From UBA2279 sp041595875 (lineage in GTDB: Bacteria; Actinomycetota; Coriobacteriia; Anaerosomatales; Anaerosomataceae), in contig JBFHJN010000016.1 in assembly GCA_041595875.1 (NCBI GenBank), forward strand, positions 1 through 40,080: a stretch of 40,080 bases of DNA. The letters run 5' to 3'. Shown piece after piece: positions 25,279 to 34,635 of the stretch. The notes beneath the pieces were generated by a model. It searched no databases. It had not been told where the DNA came from and saw only the letters and a program-made list of their open reading frames with translations. The first letter of the stretch is position 1, and each line of letters opens with the position of its first letter. The translations under genes were made by a program, and so were the position numbers.

Positions 25279-25713
25279 ATGAGAAGAGCTTTGAGCCTGG
25301 TGCTTGTTGTGGCGTTGTTCGCGAGTATGGTAGTGCTTGCAGGCTGTGACAGCTCTACTGCCGAGAAGGCACCGCTTACCTTCATGCAGTTCTATGACCC
25401 TGAGTGCCCGTTCTGTCAGGCGATGGAGCCCATCGTTGAGGATCTGCGTGCAGAATACGAGCCGAAGATAGAGAGCTTCCAGATCATCGATGTCTCCACT
25501 GATGAAGGGCGAGCTCAGGCTGAGGAGTTCGGTGTGTTCATCACGCCGACGTTCTTCCTGCTTGATGCCGACGGTGAGACTCTGGACAAGATCTCAGGTG
25601 CGGCTAGTGAAGAGAACATGAAGAAGTTCATCGATCGCGGCATAGACGATGTGACGGGTGAAGCCACCGGTCCCAAGGAAGAGATACCTACCGAGGGCGG
25701 CACGGAGCAGTAA
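25279..25713 (+). CDS. Thioredoxin-fold lipoprotein (CPFC)
   Basis: A 144-residue lipoprotein: signal with lipobox LAGC (Cys23), thioredoxin-like domain with PECPFCQAM active site (Cys43, Cys46) and cis-proline block ITPTFFLLDADG, then an acidic tail. It is an extracytoplasmic thiol reductase or disulfide carrier of the TlpA/thioredoxin group. GGAGGAGGAACC precedes the ATG. It lies 56 bases after the Sec-peroxiredoxin, and is the obvious candidate to regenerate it, since that protein has no resolving cysteine. Confidence 0.88.
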   Translation: MRRALSLVLVVALFASMVVLAGCDSSTAEKAPLTFMQFYDPECPFCQAMEPIVEDLRAEYEPKIESFQIIDVSTDEGRAQAEEFGVFITPTFFLLDADGETLDKISGAASEENMKKFIDRGIDDVTGEATGPKEEIPTEGGTEQ

Positions 25714-25734
25714 GACGTGAGCTAGGGTATGCGA

Positions 25735-25770
25735 AAGGGGCCGGATCCTGATGGATCCGGCCCCTTCTTT
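25735..25770. terminator. Strong bidirectional Rho-independent terminator
   Basis: AAGGGGCCGGATCC (25735-25748) pairs perfectly with GGATCCGGCCCCTT (25753-25766) around TGAT and is followed by CTTT; the minus side ends CCCCTTTCG. It separates the convergent thioredoxin-like gene and fdhC. Confidence 0.9.
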
Positions 25771-25795
25771 GATCAGGGTGAACGGTGGAGAGTGC

Positions 25796-26473
25796 TTACT
25801 CTACCGAGACCTTGTCACCCTTTGCGAGCTCCTCTTTGGCCCAGGTGCCCCAGTGGTACAGAGCATCGGACTCAGAGACCTTACCGTCGCCGAACATGAG
25901 GCGAACAGAACCACGGTAGGGCTGGAACACGCCGGCACCCAGGTAGATGTGAACGAACATCATGAGGCCCAGCAGGACGAAGGCCACGTCGTGCGCCACG
26001 AGCATCCACAGTGTCAGCGTTCCGTTGATGGCAACGCCAGAGGCGGAGAGCCACAGGAAGACACCGGAGATGGAGATGGCGATCGCGAACGCGAACAGCA
26101 TCCAGTCGGACAACGCCTGGCCGGACTTGAGTTCCTTCTGCTCAGGCATGTGCTGCTTCGCACCGGTGAACAGGTAGGGGAAGAACTTCGCCATGAACTC
26201 TTTGTCCCCAGCGTCCCACTTGTAGAACATGTTCTTCAAGAAGTGCTTGAAGCCCTTCGGGTTCACGACTACCGCCAGCAGCGGTGCGGCGATGAAGATG
26301 ACGGCCATCACACGGTGGACCGTACGTGCACCCTGCATGGCGCCCAGCCCGACGGCCGATGCTACGGCCGGGATGAAGAGCATGAGTCCTGTCACGAACA
26401 GTGACATACATGCAATCGTGTGAATCCAGTGAAGACCGCGTGCAAACGCGCTCTGGCGCTGAATGTATCTCAT
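25796..26473 (-). CDS. fdhC: Formate dehydrogenase cytochrome b subunit
   Basis: A 225-residue four-helix cytochrome b of the FdnI/FdoI group. Histidines suited to heme b binding lie in RGLHWIHTIA, ARTVHRVMAV and LVAHDVAF..FVHIYLG. It anchors the formate dehydrogenase to the membrane and passes electrons to menaquinone. The ATG overlaps the fdhB stop (TAATG at 26475-26471). It is the last gene of fdhABC, ahead of a shared terminator. Confidence 0.92.
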   Translation of the reverse strand: MRYIQRQSAFARGLHWIHTIACMSLFVTGLMLFIPAVASAVGLGAMQGARTVHRVMAVIFIAAPLLAVVVNPKGFKHFLKNMFYKWDAGDKEFMAKFFPYLFTGAKQHMPEQKELKSGQALSDWMLFAFAIAISISGVFLWLSASGVAINGTLTLWMLVAHDVAFVLLGLMMFVHIYLGAGVFQPYRGSVRLMFGDGKVSESDALYHWGTWAKEELAKGDKVSVE

Positions 26474-27312
26474 TACTCCACCTCCCCAATCGTCCAGGTG
26501 TCAGTCTTCTCATCGTACGAGTGCTCGCCGCGCTTGTACTTGGAGCCCATCGCGAAGGAGAATCCGAGGGCACCAACGACAACACCGACGCCGACTGCGC
26601 TGAGCGGCTTCGCGAGATCGAGCAAGTTCGTTGCGACCGGGACCTTCGGATCACGGATCAGACCGTGAGCCTCAAGACCGCGGTGCGCCACGATGATCGT
26701 GTGCATACCGCCGACTTCGTTCTCGCCGTAGATCTCGGCCTTGTCGAAGCCTTGCTCCTTGAGAGTGTCCACGCGCGCCTTTGCCTTTGCCACCATCTCG
26801 GCTCGATCGCCGTACTCAAGGGCATCGGTGGGGCATGCGGTGACACAGGCGGGGTCCTTGTCCGCAGATGTGCGGTCGAAGCACTGCCAGCACTTGAACG
26901 ACTTGGCGTAGTCGGTTCCACCGATGACCTTCGCCCGGGGAATCGAGAACGGGCAGTTGTTCACGCAGTACTGACAACCGATGCACTTGTCCTGGTCGAT
27001 GACAACCGCTCCGGTCTCCTTGTGAGTGATGGCGCCCACCGGGCAAGCCATCTCACACGCAGCATCGGTGCAGTGGAAGCATGCGTGGCGCATGAAGTTC
27101 CACTCAACGCCGATGTCCATGGAGACCTCGGAGAAGGTCATGAGCAGCCATGTGTCCGGGTCGAGATCGAGCGGGCCCTGATAGCTCTTCGTGAACTCAT
27201 ATTCCTCAGCCGTGAGCGGCGCAGGAAGCTGGTTCCACTGCTTACAGGCTATCTGGCAGCCTTTGCAGGCGGTGCACTTGGAGGCGTCGTAAAGAATCGC
27301 TGTCTCAGCCAT
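26473..27312 (-). CDS. fdhB: Formate dehydrogenase iron-sulfur subunit
   Basis: A 279-residue FdnH-type ferredoxin subunit with four Cys clusters for 4Fe-4S centres (CTACKGCQIAC, CFHCTDAACEMAC, CIGCQYCVNNC, CWQCFDR..CVTAC). A C-terminal hydrophobic helix (about residues 232-250) would anchor it to fdhC. It wires the Mo/W-selenocysteine site of fdhA to the cytochrome. The start at 27312 (MAETAILYD) is chosen since AGGAGGTG precedes it, overlapping the fdhA stop by one base spacing; a longer frame to 27342 lies within fdhA. Confidence 0.94.
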   Translation of the reverse strand: MAETAILYDASKCTACKGCQIACKQWNQLPAPLTAEEYEFTKSYQGPLDLDPDTWLLMTFSEVSMDIGVEWNFMRHACFHCTDAACEMACPVGAITHKETGAVVIDQDKCIGCQYCVNNCPFSIPRAKVIGGTDYAKSFKCWQCFDRTSADKDPACVTACPTDALEYGDRAEMVAKAKARVDTLKEQGFDKAEIYGENEVGGMHTIIVAHRGLEAHGLIRDPKVPVATNLLDLAKPLSAVGVGVVVGALGFSFAMGSKYKRGEHSYDEKTDTWTIGEVE

Positions 27313-27313
27313 G

Positions 27314-30300
27314 TCACACCTCCTGCTTCCGGATGTTGACAAGGAACGCCTTGCTTTCCGGAATCATCGTGTTGGCGTCGCCAACGTTGGGGGAGAGCTC
27401 GTTCGCGGAACCACCGATGGAGCAGACGCCTGCATAGCCCCAGTGCCACGGGGTGCCGATCTGGTGAACCGTCTTTCCGCCGATCGTGAACGGCTTGACG
27501 CGGTCCGTCACCATCGCGTAGGCCGTGATGGCGCCTCGCTTGTTCTCGATCACCACGTTGTCACCGGAAACGATGCTCTTCTCCTCGGCCAGCTCGCGTG
27601 AGAGCTCAACGAACATCTTCGGCATCGTCTGGACGAGCCAGGGCAGGTTGCGGGTGAGAACGCCCGACTGCCAGTGCTCGGTGAGACGGAATGTCGTCAT
27701 GACGATCGGGAACTCGTCTGCTGTACCGCGGGTCTCTGCCGCCGTCGGGTAGATCGTGATGGCGGGGTTGATCTGCGTGCTGGACATCTGGTTCTCCACC
27801 GGGGCCTCAAAGGGCTCGTAGTGCTCCGGGAACGGACCGTCTGCCATGCCCGGGGTGAAGAAGCGTCCTGCGCCTTCGGGCACCATGATGAATGCCGTTG
27901 AGTTCGGCGGAGTCGGTGTTGCCACTCCGTCTGCGTCTACGACCTGGAAGCCGAAGTCCGGAACGTCGTTGCGTAGCCACTTCGTCCCGTCCCACTTCAC
28001 AAGTATCTTGTTCTCGTTCCAAGGCTTGCCGCTCGGGTCCGCAGATGCGCGGTTGTAGATGACGCGGCGGTTGACCGGCCATGCGAACGACCATCCGAGG
28101 TACGAGCCGATGGGCTCAGTGAGTCCTTCGCCGGGCTCATCGACGTCGTTGCGAGCACCAGTGGGCTGGTCTGCCGGCTCGTTGGAATCGTTGTTGTTCC
28201 AGTAGCCGGAGTAGATCCAGTTACCACACGCGGTGGAGCCGTCGGCAGCAAGCAGGGTGAAGTTCTTCACGAGGCTGTTGTCGGCGACCGTGTAACCGTT
28301 GAGCGCGCGAGCTACCTTGGTGATATCGGCGTGGCCGGCATCGTCGAGGTAGTCCCAGGTGAGCTCTGTGATCTGCTCGGGATTTGCGCCACCCTCGGCC
28401 GCGTAGAGCTCTTTGAGCTTGAGGACAAGCTCTGTGCAGATCTCCAGGTCGTCCTTCTGGTCCTGGCGAGGCTCGACTGCCTTGTAGCGCCACTGGATCC
28501 AGCGACCGGAGTTCGCGATCTCGCCCTGCTTCTCATAGTGGCATGCTGCCGGAAGCAAGAAGACCTCGGTCTGGATATCCGCAGGAGTCGCGTTGGCTTT
28601 CTCGCTCCAGAAGATCGAGGTTTCCGTCTCCCAGAGGTCGATTGCGACTAGCCACTTCAGCTTCTCAAGAGCCTTGCGCTCCATGCCGCAGTTCGGGCCG
28701 GCCTGCGCGGGGTTCTGGCCCCAGCAGAACAGTCCTTCCATCTCGCCGTTGTACATCTTCTCGAACATGGCGATATGGCTGTGGTTCGAACCGTCGTACT
28801 TGGGAAGCATGTCGTATGCGTAGTCGTTGTCGACCGTGGCGTAGTCTCCGTACAGCTCCTTGAGGAGGCTGATCAGGAACTTCGGCTTGTTGGTCCAGTA
28901 GCTGCCCGCAGGTGTCTCCGCCGACAGGTAGTCAGCGAGCTTAGGATGCTTGACGCTGGTCGGTGACGACATGTAGCCGGGGATGATGTGGAACAGCATC
29001 GCCATGTCGGTCGAACCCTGGACGTTGGACTCACCACGGAGGGCGTTGACGCCACCGCCTGCAACACCCATGTTGCCAAGGAGCAGCTGGGTCATTGCCA
29101 TAGCGCGGACGTTCTGCGAGCCGTAGGTGTGCTGGGTCTGGCCCATAGCGTAGAGGATGGAGCCGGCCTTACCGGGCTCTCCGGTAGAGGCGTACAGCTC
29201 ATAGACCTCGAGAAGACGCTCAAGCGGCGTACCCGTGATGCTGGAGACAAGCTCCGGGGTGTAGCGCGAGTAGTGCGCCTTCATGAGCTGCCAGACGCAG
29301 TTCGGGTCTTGAAGCGTGAGGTCCTTCTTGGCGTTCTTGATGGTAGGTGTCGTGAAAGCCGGCGTGCCAGCTCCGTTCACCCATGCCATCTTGCCAGTCT
29401 CGGTGGTATCCCACTGCTCTTCGGACTCGATCTGGTATGCCCAGGTCGCCTTGTCTGCGGCGTACTTGGCGGTGGCTGTGTCGTAGCCACTGAAGAGGCC
29501 GTCGGAGAAAGCGTAGTCCGGGGTCACAAGCCAGGAGGCCGTTGTATACGCCTTGACGTACTCATCATGCTGCAGATTGTTCTCCATGATGTAGTTGAAC
29601 AGACCACCATAGAAAGCAATGTCGGTTCCGGAACGTAGCGGCGCATAAAGATCGGCGACGGCCGCGCTACGGGTGAAGCGTGGGTCTACGACTACGAACT
29701 TCGCACCGGCCAGCTTGGCCTCGGTGACCCACTTCATCGAGATGGGGTGGTTCTCAGCGTTGTTGACACCGATCGCCATCAGAACGTCGGAGTTCTTCAG
29801 GTCGATCCAGTGGTTCGTCATGGCACCGCGCCCGAATGTGTTGCCCAAACCTTGGACAGTGGCGCTGTGTCATATACGGGCCTGGTGCTCGATGAACGTC
29901 ACGCCGAGCGCGCGAGCGAACTTCTGCACCGCATAGCACTCTTCGCCGTCGAGACCTGCGCCGCCAAGGTTGCCGATGGCTTCGCAGCGGTTGACGGTGA
30001 CTCCGTCAGCGTCAGTGGCCTCATAGTTGGCGTCACGCGTGGCCTTCACGCGCTTTGCGATCTCCTCGATCGCCCAATCCCAGTCCTTCGTCTCCCACTC
30101 GGAAGATCCGGCGGCACGATACTGGACATTGGTCAGTCGATACGGGTTCGGTTCTAGGTCGCCCGTCTCGGGGTTGTACACGTTGCGGATGTTGAACTGG
30201 GCCGAGCCCTTCGAGCACAACGCACCACGGTTGATGGGGTGGTCCGGATCGCCTTCAAGGTTGACGAGTTCGCCATCGATGACCGAGCAGATCCCGCCGC

Positions 30301-30472
30301 AACCAACAGAACAGTAGCAGCAGATCGTCGGTGATTCAGTGGCGCCCTTGATGCGGAGCTCCGGAACGGCATCAGCCGCGAGAGCGTTGGCAGGGCCAAA
30401 TACCTCGGCCAGGGCTCCGGCAGCGAAGGTCGCGCCGGTGAGCTTGAAGAAGCTACGCCTGGAAAGGTTCAC
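27314..30472 (-). CDS. fdhA: Selenocysteine formate dehydrogenase, catalytic subunit (in-frame TGA at 29870-29872)
   Basis: A 1052-residue FdnG-type molybdopterin enzyme when the TGA at 29872-29870 is read as selenocysteine (residue 201). The context ARI-U-HSATVQGL, then GRGAMTNHWIDL, is the classical Sec site of respiratory formate dehydrogenases. The N-terminus has a twin-arginine signal (SRRSFFKL), then a 4Fe-4S motif CxxCxxxC..C. It oxidises formate outside the membrane and passes electrons to fdhB. I prefer the GTG start at 30472 because GGAGGT stands four bases ahead and it gives a normal TAT signal. An in-frame ATG at 30484 would use those same bases as codons. Without Sec it would read as two broken ORFs. 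Confidence 0.95.
29843..29857 (-). promoter_or_regulatory. Predicted SECIS hairpin of fdhA
   Basis: On the minus strand GTCCAA pairs with TTGGGC around a GGT loop. The loop begins 19 bases after the TGA, the same distance and the same GGU loop recalled for E. coli fdhF. SelB should bind it to deliver Sec-tRNA. Confidence 0.75.
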
Positions 30473-30707
30473 CCTTACCTCCATTCACAGGAAACATACG
30501 ATTGGTCAGTGCACGTACCAGTCTGTACCTGCGTTCTGTGCGCTTTGCGCAACCCTCCAATCCACACACTACGTGTCGCTGAATCGCTGACCTGGGCGGG
30601 GATTCCCTCCCGGCCTTCGGTGTGCGATTACCAGCGGCTGGACAGTAGGTAGCCCCCGTCGTCTTCGAACGAGGGGCATGGGGGGGTCAAGGGGAGAAAC
30701 GCGAAAA

Positions 30708-30753
30708 GCGCCACAGATGTAAACGACTGTGCAACAGTCGTATCTGTAGCGCC
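30708..30753 (-). promoter_or_regulatory. Long hairpin ahead of fdhA, attenuator- or terminator-like
   Basis: On the minus strand GGCGCTACAGAT and ACGACTG pair with CAGTCGT and ATCTGTGGCGCT around TTGCA, with a four-base bulge (TTAC) on the 3' side. TTTTCGCGTTTC follows on this strand only. A TATAGT at 30760-30755 just upstream could be a -10, though its start point would fall inside the left arm. Confidence 0.5.
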
Positions 30754-31007
30754 CACTATAGAGTTGCTTCGTACCGCGGAGAATGCCGGTTCTCTCACGT
30801 CAACCCCCTTACCATGCACCGAGGGTAGCACAGGGTCGCGGACGCTGTGTAGGGTCTGAATCGTTGCTTCGGACAGGCGGTAGTCTCGCTCAGGCAAATT
30901 CAGGCCCCACGCCTGTGAGCTGCAGGCGAAGCAGTATGGAAACATGCATGAAATGAATCATCTGACCGCTCGTCAGAGGGGCGACCCTTAGGAAGCCTGT
31001 TCCTCTG

Positions 31008-31034
31008 TTGAATATTCCAAGAATCTGATACACT
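31008..31034 (+). promoter_or_regulatory. Candidate livJ promoter
   Basis: TTGAAT (31008-31013) and TACACT (31029-31034) are 15 bases apart, shorter than ideal, about 87 bases ahead of the start. The -35 overlaps the near-palindrome TTGAATATTCCAA, a possible operator. Confidence 0.4.
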
Positions 31035-31120
31035 CCCACAATCTCAGGCGGAGCGCGTGTCACTTCCAGATTCCGATGACTCGCGACAAGCAAGAACGTG
31101 TGCAGAAACGGAGGAAAGGC

Positions 31121-32335
31121 ATGACCATAGGTAAGAGCAAGAAGTTCTTCGCTCTGGTCGCCGTTCTCGCATCCCTGACCATGGTGGTCACGGGTTGTGG
31201 CGGTACCAGCGCGAACACTGCCGACGGAGACGCCGGTTCGGAGATGGTCGAGATCAAGATCGGTGTCAGCTCACCGTTCACCGGCGACGTTGCCGCTCTT
31301 GGACTCGGTATCAAGAATGGTGCGACTCTCGCGATCGACGAGGCTAACAACGATCCGGAACTTGCTGAACTCGGCATCAAGATCAGCGGCTTCTTCGTTG
31401 ACGATGCGGCTGACCCCAAGACTGGCGTCACCGCGGCAAACCAGATGGTCTCTGACTCCGCAGTCGTCGGTGTCGTTGCCCACCTGAACTCAGGCGTTTC
31501 CATTCCCACGTCTGCGGTCTACAACGAGGCTGGCATCGTCCAGGTGTCGCCTGCGTCGACGAACCCCGCGCTCACCGAGCAGGGCTTCGCCAACGTCTTC
31601 CGCGTTTGCACCATCGACACCGTGCAGGGCTCCTTCGCCGGTGACTTCGCGATCGACATGCTCGGCGCCACCAAGGTCGCCGTCATCGACGACTCGACTC
31701 CTTATGGTGAGGGCCTTGCGGCCGAGTTCGCCAAGCAGTTCGCTGCCCGTGGCGGCGAGGTAGTCGCTACCGAGAAGATCCAGCTCAAGGACCAGGACTT
31801 CAAGGCGCTCGTGACCAAGATCCAGGCCCTTGATCCCGACATGATCTATGTCGGCGGCATGTACACCGAGGCTGCGCTCATCAGCAAGCAGGCCAAGGAA
31901 GCCGGACTCGACGTTCCCACGATGGGTGGCGACGGTCTCTACACGCAGCAGTTCGTGGATATCGCCGGTGCGGCTAACGCCGAGGGCGATCTTGCGACCT
32001 CTGTTGGTCTGCCTCTCGACCTGCAGCCCAAGGGTGTCGACTTCAAGGCAGCCTTTGAGGCCACGTTCCCCGGACAGACCATCGAGGCGTACGACACGTA
32101 CGCATACGATGCGGCCATGGTCATCGTTGAGGCAATCAAGCAGGTTGCTGCCGACATGGGTGCCGACCAGGTCGCCACTCCTGCTGGCAAGCAGGCCATC
32201 ATCGAGGCCGTTGCAGCAATCAACTACGCCGGCGTGACCGGTGACGTCTCCTTTGATGAGAAGGGTGACACCACCAACAAGGCCATCACCGCCTACGTGG
32301 TCAAGGACGGCGCGTTCGTTCCTTACGAGCAGTAA
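31121..32335 (+). CDS. livJ: Branched-chain amino-acid ABC transporter, substrate-binding lipoprotein
   Basis: A 404-residue LivJ/LivK-type binding protein with lipoprotein signal (lipobox VTGC). The mature part starts VEIKIGVSSPFTGDVAALG and contains NQMVSDSAVVGVVAHLNS and a two-lobed periplasmic fold. It binds a branched-chain amino acid, or a related amide or urea, outside the membrane. The ATG at 31121 is chosen for the GGAGGAAAGG ahead and for a normal signal peptide; the frame extends to 31076. It is first in the liv operon and followed by a stem-loop. Confidence 0.9.
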   Translation: MTIGKSKKFFALVAVLASLTMVVTGCGGTSANTADGDAGSEMVEIKIGVSSPFTGDVAALGLGIKNGATLAIDEANNDPELAELGIKISGFFVDDAADPKTGVTAANQMVSDSAVVGVVAHLNSGVSIPTSAVYNEAGIVQVSPASTNPALTEQGFANVFRVCTIDTVQGSFAGDFAIDMLGATKVAVIDDSTPYGEGLAAEFAKQFAARGGEVVATEKIQLKDQDFKALVTKIQALDPDMIYVGGMYTEAALISKQAKEAGLDVPTMGGDGLYTQQFVDIAGAANAEGDLATSVGLPLDLQPKGVDFKAAFEATFPGQTIEAYDTYAYDAAMVIVEAIKQVAADMGADQVATPAGKQAIIEAVAAINYAGVTGDVSFDEKGDTTNKAITAYVVKDGAFVPYEQ

Positions 32336-32368
32336 GGCCTGTTCTCTAGCGGGCCTGGTCAGTGAGTT

Positions 32369-32401
32369 CGGGCGGGCGACCCTATCCGGGTTACCCGCCC
32401 G
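32369..32401 (+). other. Intercistronic stem-loop between livJ and livH
   Basis: CGGGCGGG (32369-32376) pairs with CCCGCCCG (32394-32401), with an inner ACCC/GGGT pairing around TATCC. There is no T tract. Such elements often stabilise the abundant binding-protein mRNA or reduce downstream reading. Confidence 0.65.
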
Positions 32402-32473
32402 TGCTCGCGCCGACCAGGAGAGCCACAATGGACTGAGCTCGCGCAACCCCGCACGACTTTGGATGGAGCGGCT

Positions 32474-33403
32474 GTGTCAATCGACCTGAGCACTGTCCCT
32501 CAGCAGATCGTCAACGGCGTGACACTGGGCGGCATGTATGCACTGATCGCACTTGGTTACACACTTGTTTACGGTATCTTGCTCATGATCAACTTCGCCC
32601 ACAGCGAGATGTTCATGGCGGGTGCCTACTTTGGACTCCTCTTTTTGAACATCCTCAGCAAGGTAGCGTTCTTCACAAGCAGTACACTCGGATTCATCTT
32701 GCTGTACGTGATAGTGTTTCTTCTCGCAATGATCTGCACGGGTATCCTGGGCATGCTCACAGAACGGTTCGCATATAGACCGTTGCGACATGCGCCCCGT
32801 CTGGCACCGCTGATCTCAGCCATCGGCGTGTCCCTGTTCTTGCAGAATGCGGCGCTGCTCTGGATTTCCTCACGCTCGATACCGTTCCCGGTGCTCTTCC
32901 CCGTGAAGAACTACCGGATCGCCGGAGCGAATGTGAGCACACTCCAGATACTCATCGTCGTTTCTACCATCTTGCTTCTGATCGGTCTGGATACCTTCAT
33001 CTCGAAGACCAAGATCGGTAAGGCGATGCGGGCAACCTCGCAGGACCGTGACGCGGCTGGTCTTATGGGCGTCAATATCAACTCGGTCATCGCGCTGACG
33101 TTCTTCATCGGTCCCGCCCTTGGCGGTGCGGCCGGTATGTTCAGCGGTATGTACTACGGCAACATCAAGTACAACATGGGCTTCATACCCGGCATCAAGT
33201 CGTTCACCGCAGCCGTCATCGGCGGTATCGGCAACCTGCGGGGTGCCATGTTGGGTGGATTCATCCTTGGCTTTATCGAGGCGATCGCGGCAGGCTTCTT
33301 GAGCTCTGGCTACAAGGACGTCATCGCGTTTCTGATCCTCATTTTGGTACTGATTTTCCGTCCGGGCGGTTTGCTCGGCGAGTCCGTCGTGGAGAAGGTG
33401 TAG
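32474..33403 (+). CDS. livH: Branched-chain amino-acid ABC transporter permease LivH
   Basis: A 309-residue membrane permease with about eight helices. GGMYALIALGYTLVYGILLMINFAH at the start and the EAA-like loop KAMRATSQDRDAAGLMGVN near the middle are typical of LivH. It forms the channel together with LivM. The GTG at 32474 is preferred (GGAG six bases ahead); a TTG at 32459 is in frame too. It lies 138 bases after livJ, across a stem-loop. Confidence 0.92.
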   Translation: MSIDLSTVPQQIVNGVTLGGMYALIALGYTLVYGILLMINFAHSEMFMAGAYFGLLFLNILSKVAFFTSSTLGFILLYVIVFLLAMICTGILGMLTERFAYRPLRHAPRLAPLISAIGVSLFLQNAALLWISSRSIPFPVLFPVKNYRIAGANVSTLQILIVVSTILLLIGLDTFISKTKIGKAMRATSQDRDAAGLMGVNINSVIALTFFIGPALGGAAGMFSGMYYGNIKYNMGFIPGIKSFTAAVIGGIGNLRGAMLGGFILGFIEAIAAGFLSSGYKDVIAFLILILVLIFRPGGLLGESVVEKV

Positions 33404-33405
33404 CT

Positions 33406-34608
33406 ATGGGCGGCAGCAAGATGGACGTAATGACATCGATCGATAGCGGCAAGCTCTCGCCCAAGAAGATCGCGCTCTACGTTGTGCTGGCCCTTGTAGC
33501 GATCGGGCTCCCAGTGTACTTCCAGTCGGTGGGCAACGCATTCATGGTGCACATCTTCGCGCTCGTGGGCATCTACATCATGCTCTCTTTGGGTCTGAAC
33601 ATCGTCGTCGGCTATGCCGGTCTGTTGGACCTGGGCTACATCGCCTTCTACGGAATGGGCGCGTACGTCGGCGTGTTGCTCGGGTACGTCTTCCAGGGCA
33701 TCACTGGCGGACCGGGGAGCGCTCTTGCGGGCTTCTCCTACTGGTTCTTGCTCATACCGGCGGCGCTTGCGGGTGCTCTTACCGGTATCGCGCTTGGAAC
33801 GCCGGTACTGCGGCTGCGTGGAGACTACCTGGCGATCGTCACCCTTGGTTTTGGTGAGATCGTCCGTATCGCGTTGACCAACAACATCGGTGGTCTCACT
33901 AACGGCTCGGCGGGTCTACCGCGAGTCGGGGAGATCATCGTTCCCGCAGCCGGGCAGAAGTGGGTGTATCTGAATCTCTCTTCGGCGAACTTCACGTTCT
34001 CCAAAGACCTCTTCTGGTACTTCGTGATCGTCGCCCTTGTGCTGTTGGCGGTGTTCGTCATTCGTCGCCTTGACAACTCGCGGCTTGGTCGCGCATGGGT
34101 TGCTATGCGTGAGGACGAAGTTGCAGCAGCCGCCACAGGCGTCAACATCATGCAGACGAAACTGTGGGCGTTCTCCCTGGGCGCGATGTGGGGCGGCGTG
34201 GCCGGTATCACATATGCGTACTGGGTGGGATTCATCAGCCCTGAGTCTTTCAACTTCATGGAGTCGGTCCTGGTCGTGTGTATGGTCGTTCTTGGCGGTA
34301 TGGGTTCGATTCCGGGAGCGGCGCTTGGCGCAGTCATCATCGCCGGCCTTCCGGAGATCATCCGGTACCTGGCTCAGTCGCCTCTGCTGTCCGGCGTTCT
34401 CACAGCCGAGCAGGCGTCTGCGATCGGCGACTACCGGTTCTTGATCTTCGGTGGCTTGATGGTTGTCATGATGGCGTTGAGACCGCAGGGCATCCTGCCG
34501 TCTAAACGGCGTGCCCGTGAGCTCACCGAGGCTGAAGCGATTATCGAAGAAGAGAATGAGAGTCTCTGGGAGGCCGAGCACAAGCACGACACCCCCCATG
34601 GCCTGTAG
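33406..34608 (+). CDS. livM: Branched-chain amino-acid ABC transporter permease LivM
   Basis: A 400-residue LivM permease with about ten hydrophobic segments. LGLNIVVGYAGLLDLGYIAFYGMGAY and the EAA-like RAWVAMREDEVAAAATGVN are family signatures. The C-terminal tail (REL TEAEAII EEE) is highly charged and cytoplasmic. It begins two bases after livH, with GGAGAAGG overlapping the livH end. Confidence 0.92.
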   Translation: MGGSKMDVMTSIDSGKLSPKKIALYVVLALVAIGLPVYFQSVGNAFMVHIFALVGIYIMLSLGLNIVVGYAGLLDLGYIAFYGMGAYVGVLLGYVFQGITGGPGSALAGFSYWFLLIPAALAGALTGIALGTPVLRLRGDYLAIVTLGFGEIVRIALTNNIGGLTNGSAGLPRVGEIIVPAAGQKWVYLNLSSANFTFSKDLFWYFVIVALVLLAVFVIRRLDNSRLGRAWVAMREDEVAAAATGVNIMQTKLWAFSLGAMWGGVAGITYAYWVGFISPESFNFMESVLVVCMVVLGGMGSIPGAALGAVIIAGLPEIIRYLAQSPLLSGVLTAEQASAIGDYRFLIFGGLMVVMMALRPQGILPSKRRARELTEAEAIIEEENESLWEAEHKHDTPHGL

Positions 34609-34635
34609 GTCGAGAGAGGAAGGTCGGGCCTTAAA

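Larger units (their letters stand above)
30473..31120. other. Divergent fdhA / livJ intergenic region, structured
   Basis: About 650 bases with no convincing gene. The fdhA side (30541-30700) is very GC-rich with nested inverted repeats, including CCAGC/GCTGG (around 30632) and the direct repeat TCGCTGA-A-TCGCTGA near 30575. 30708-30753 is a long hairpin listed separately. GAGAA-N6-TTCTC lies at 30779-30794. TTGAATATTCCAA at 31008-31020 is nearly palindromic and overlaps the possible livJ -35. It must hold the promoters of both operons and looks like a regulatory leader. Confidence 0.6.

Noticed and set aside
27314..29848. Formate dehydrogenase split into two genes
   Set aside because: The break is a single in-frame TGA in the known Sec context with a matching SECIS hairpin.
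31490..32446. 318-residue minus-strand frame over livJ
   Set aside because: Antisense shadow of the binding-protein gene, with no recognisable domain.
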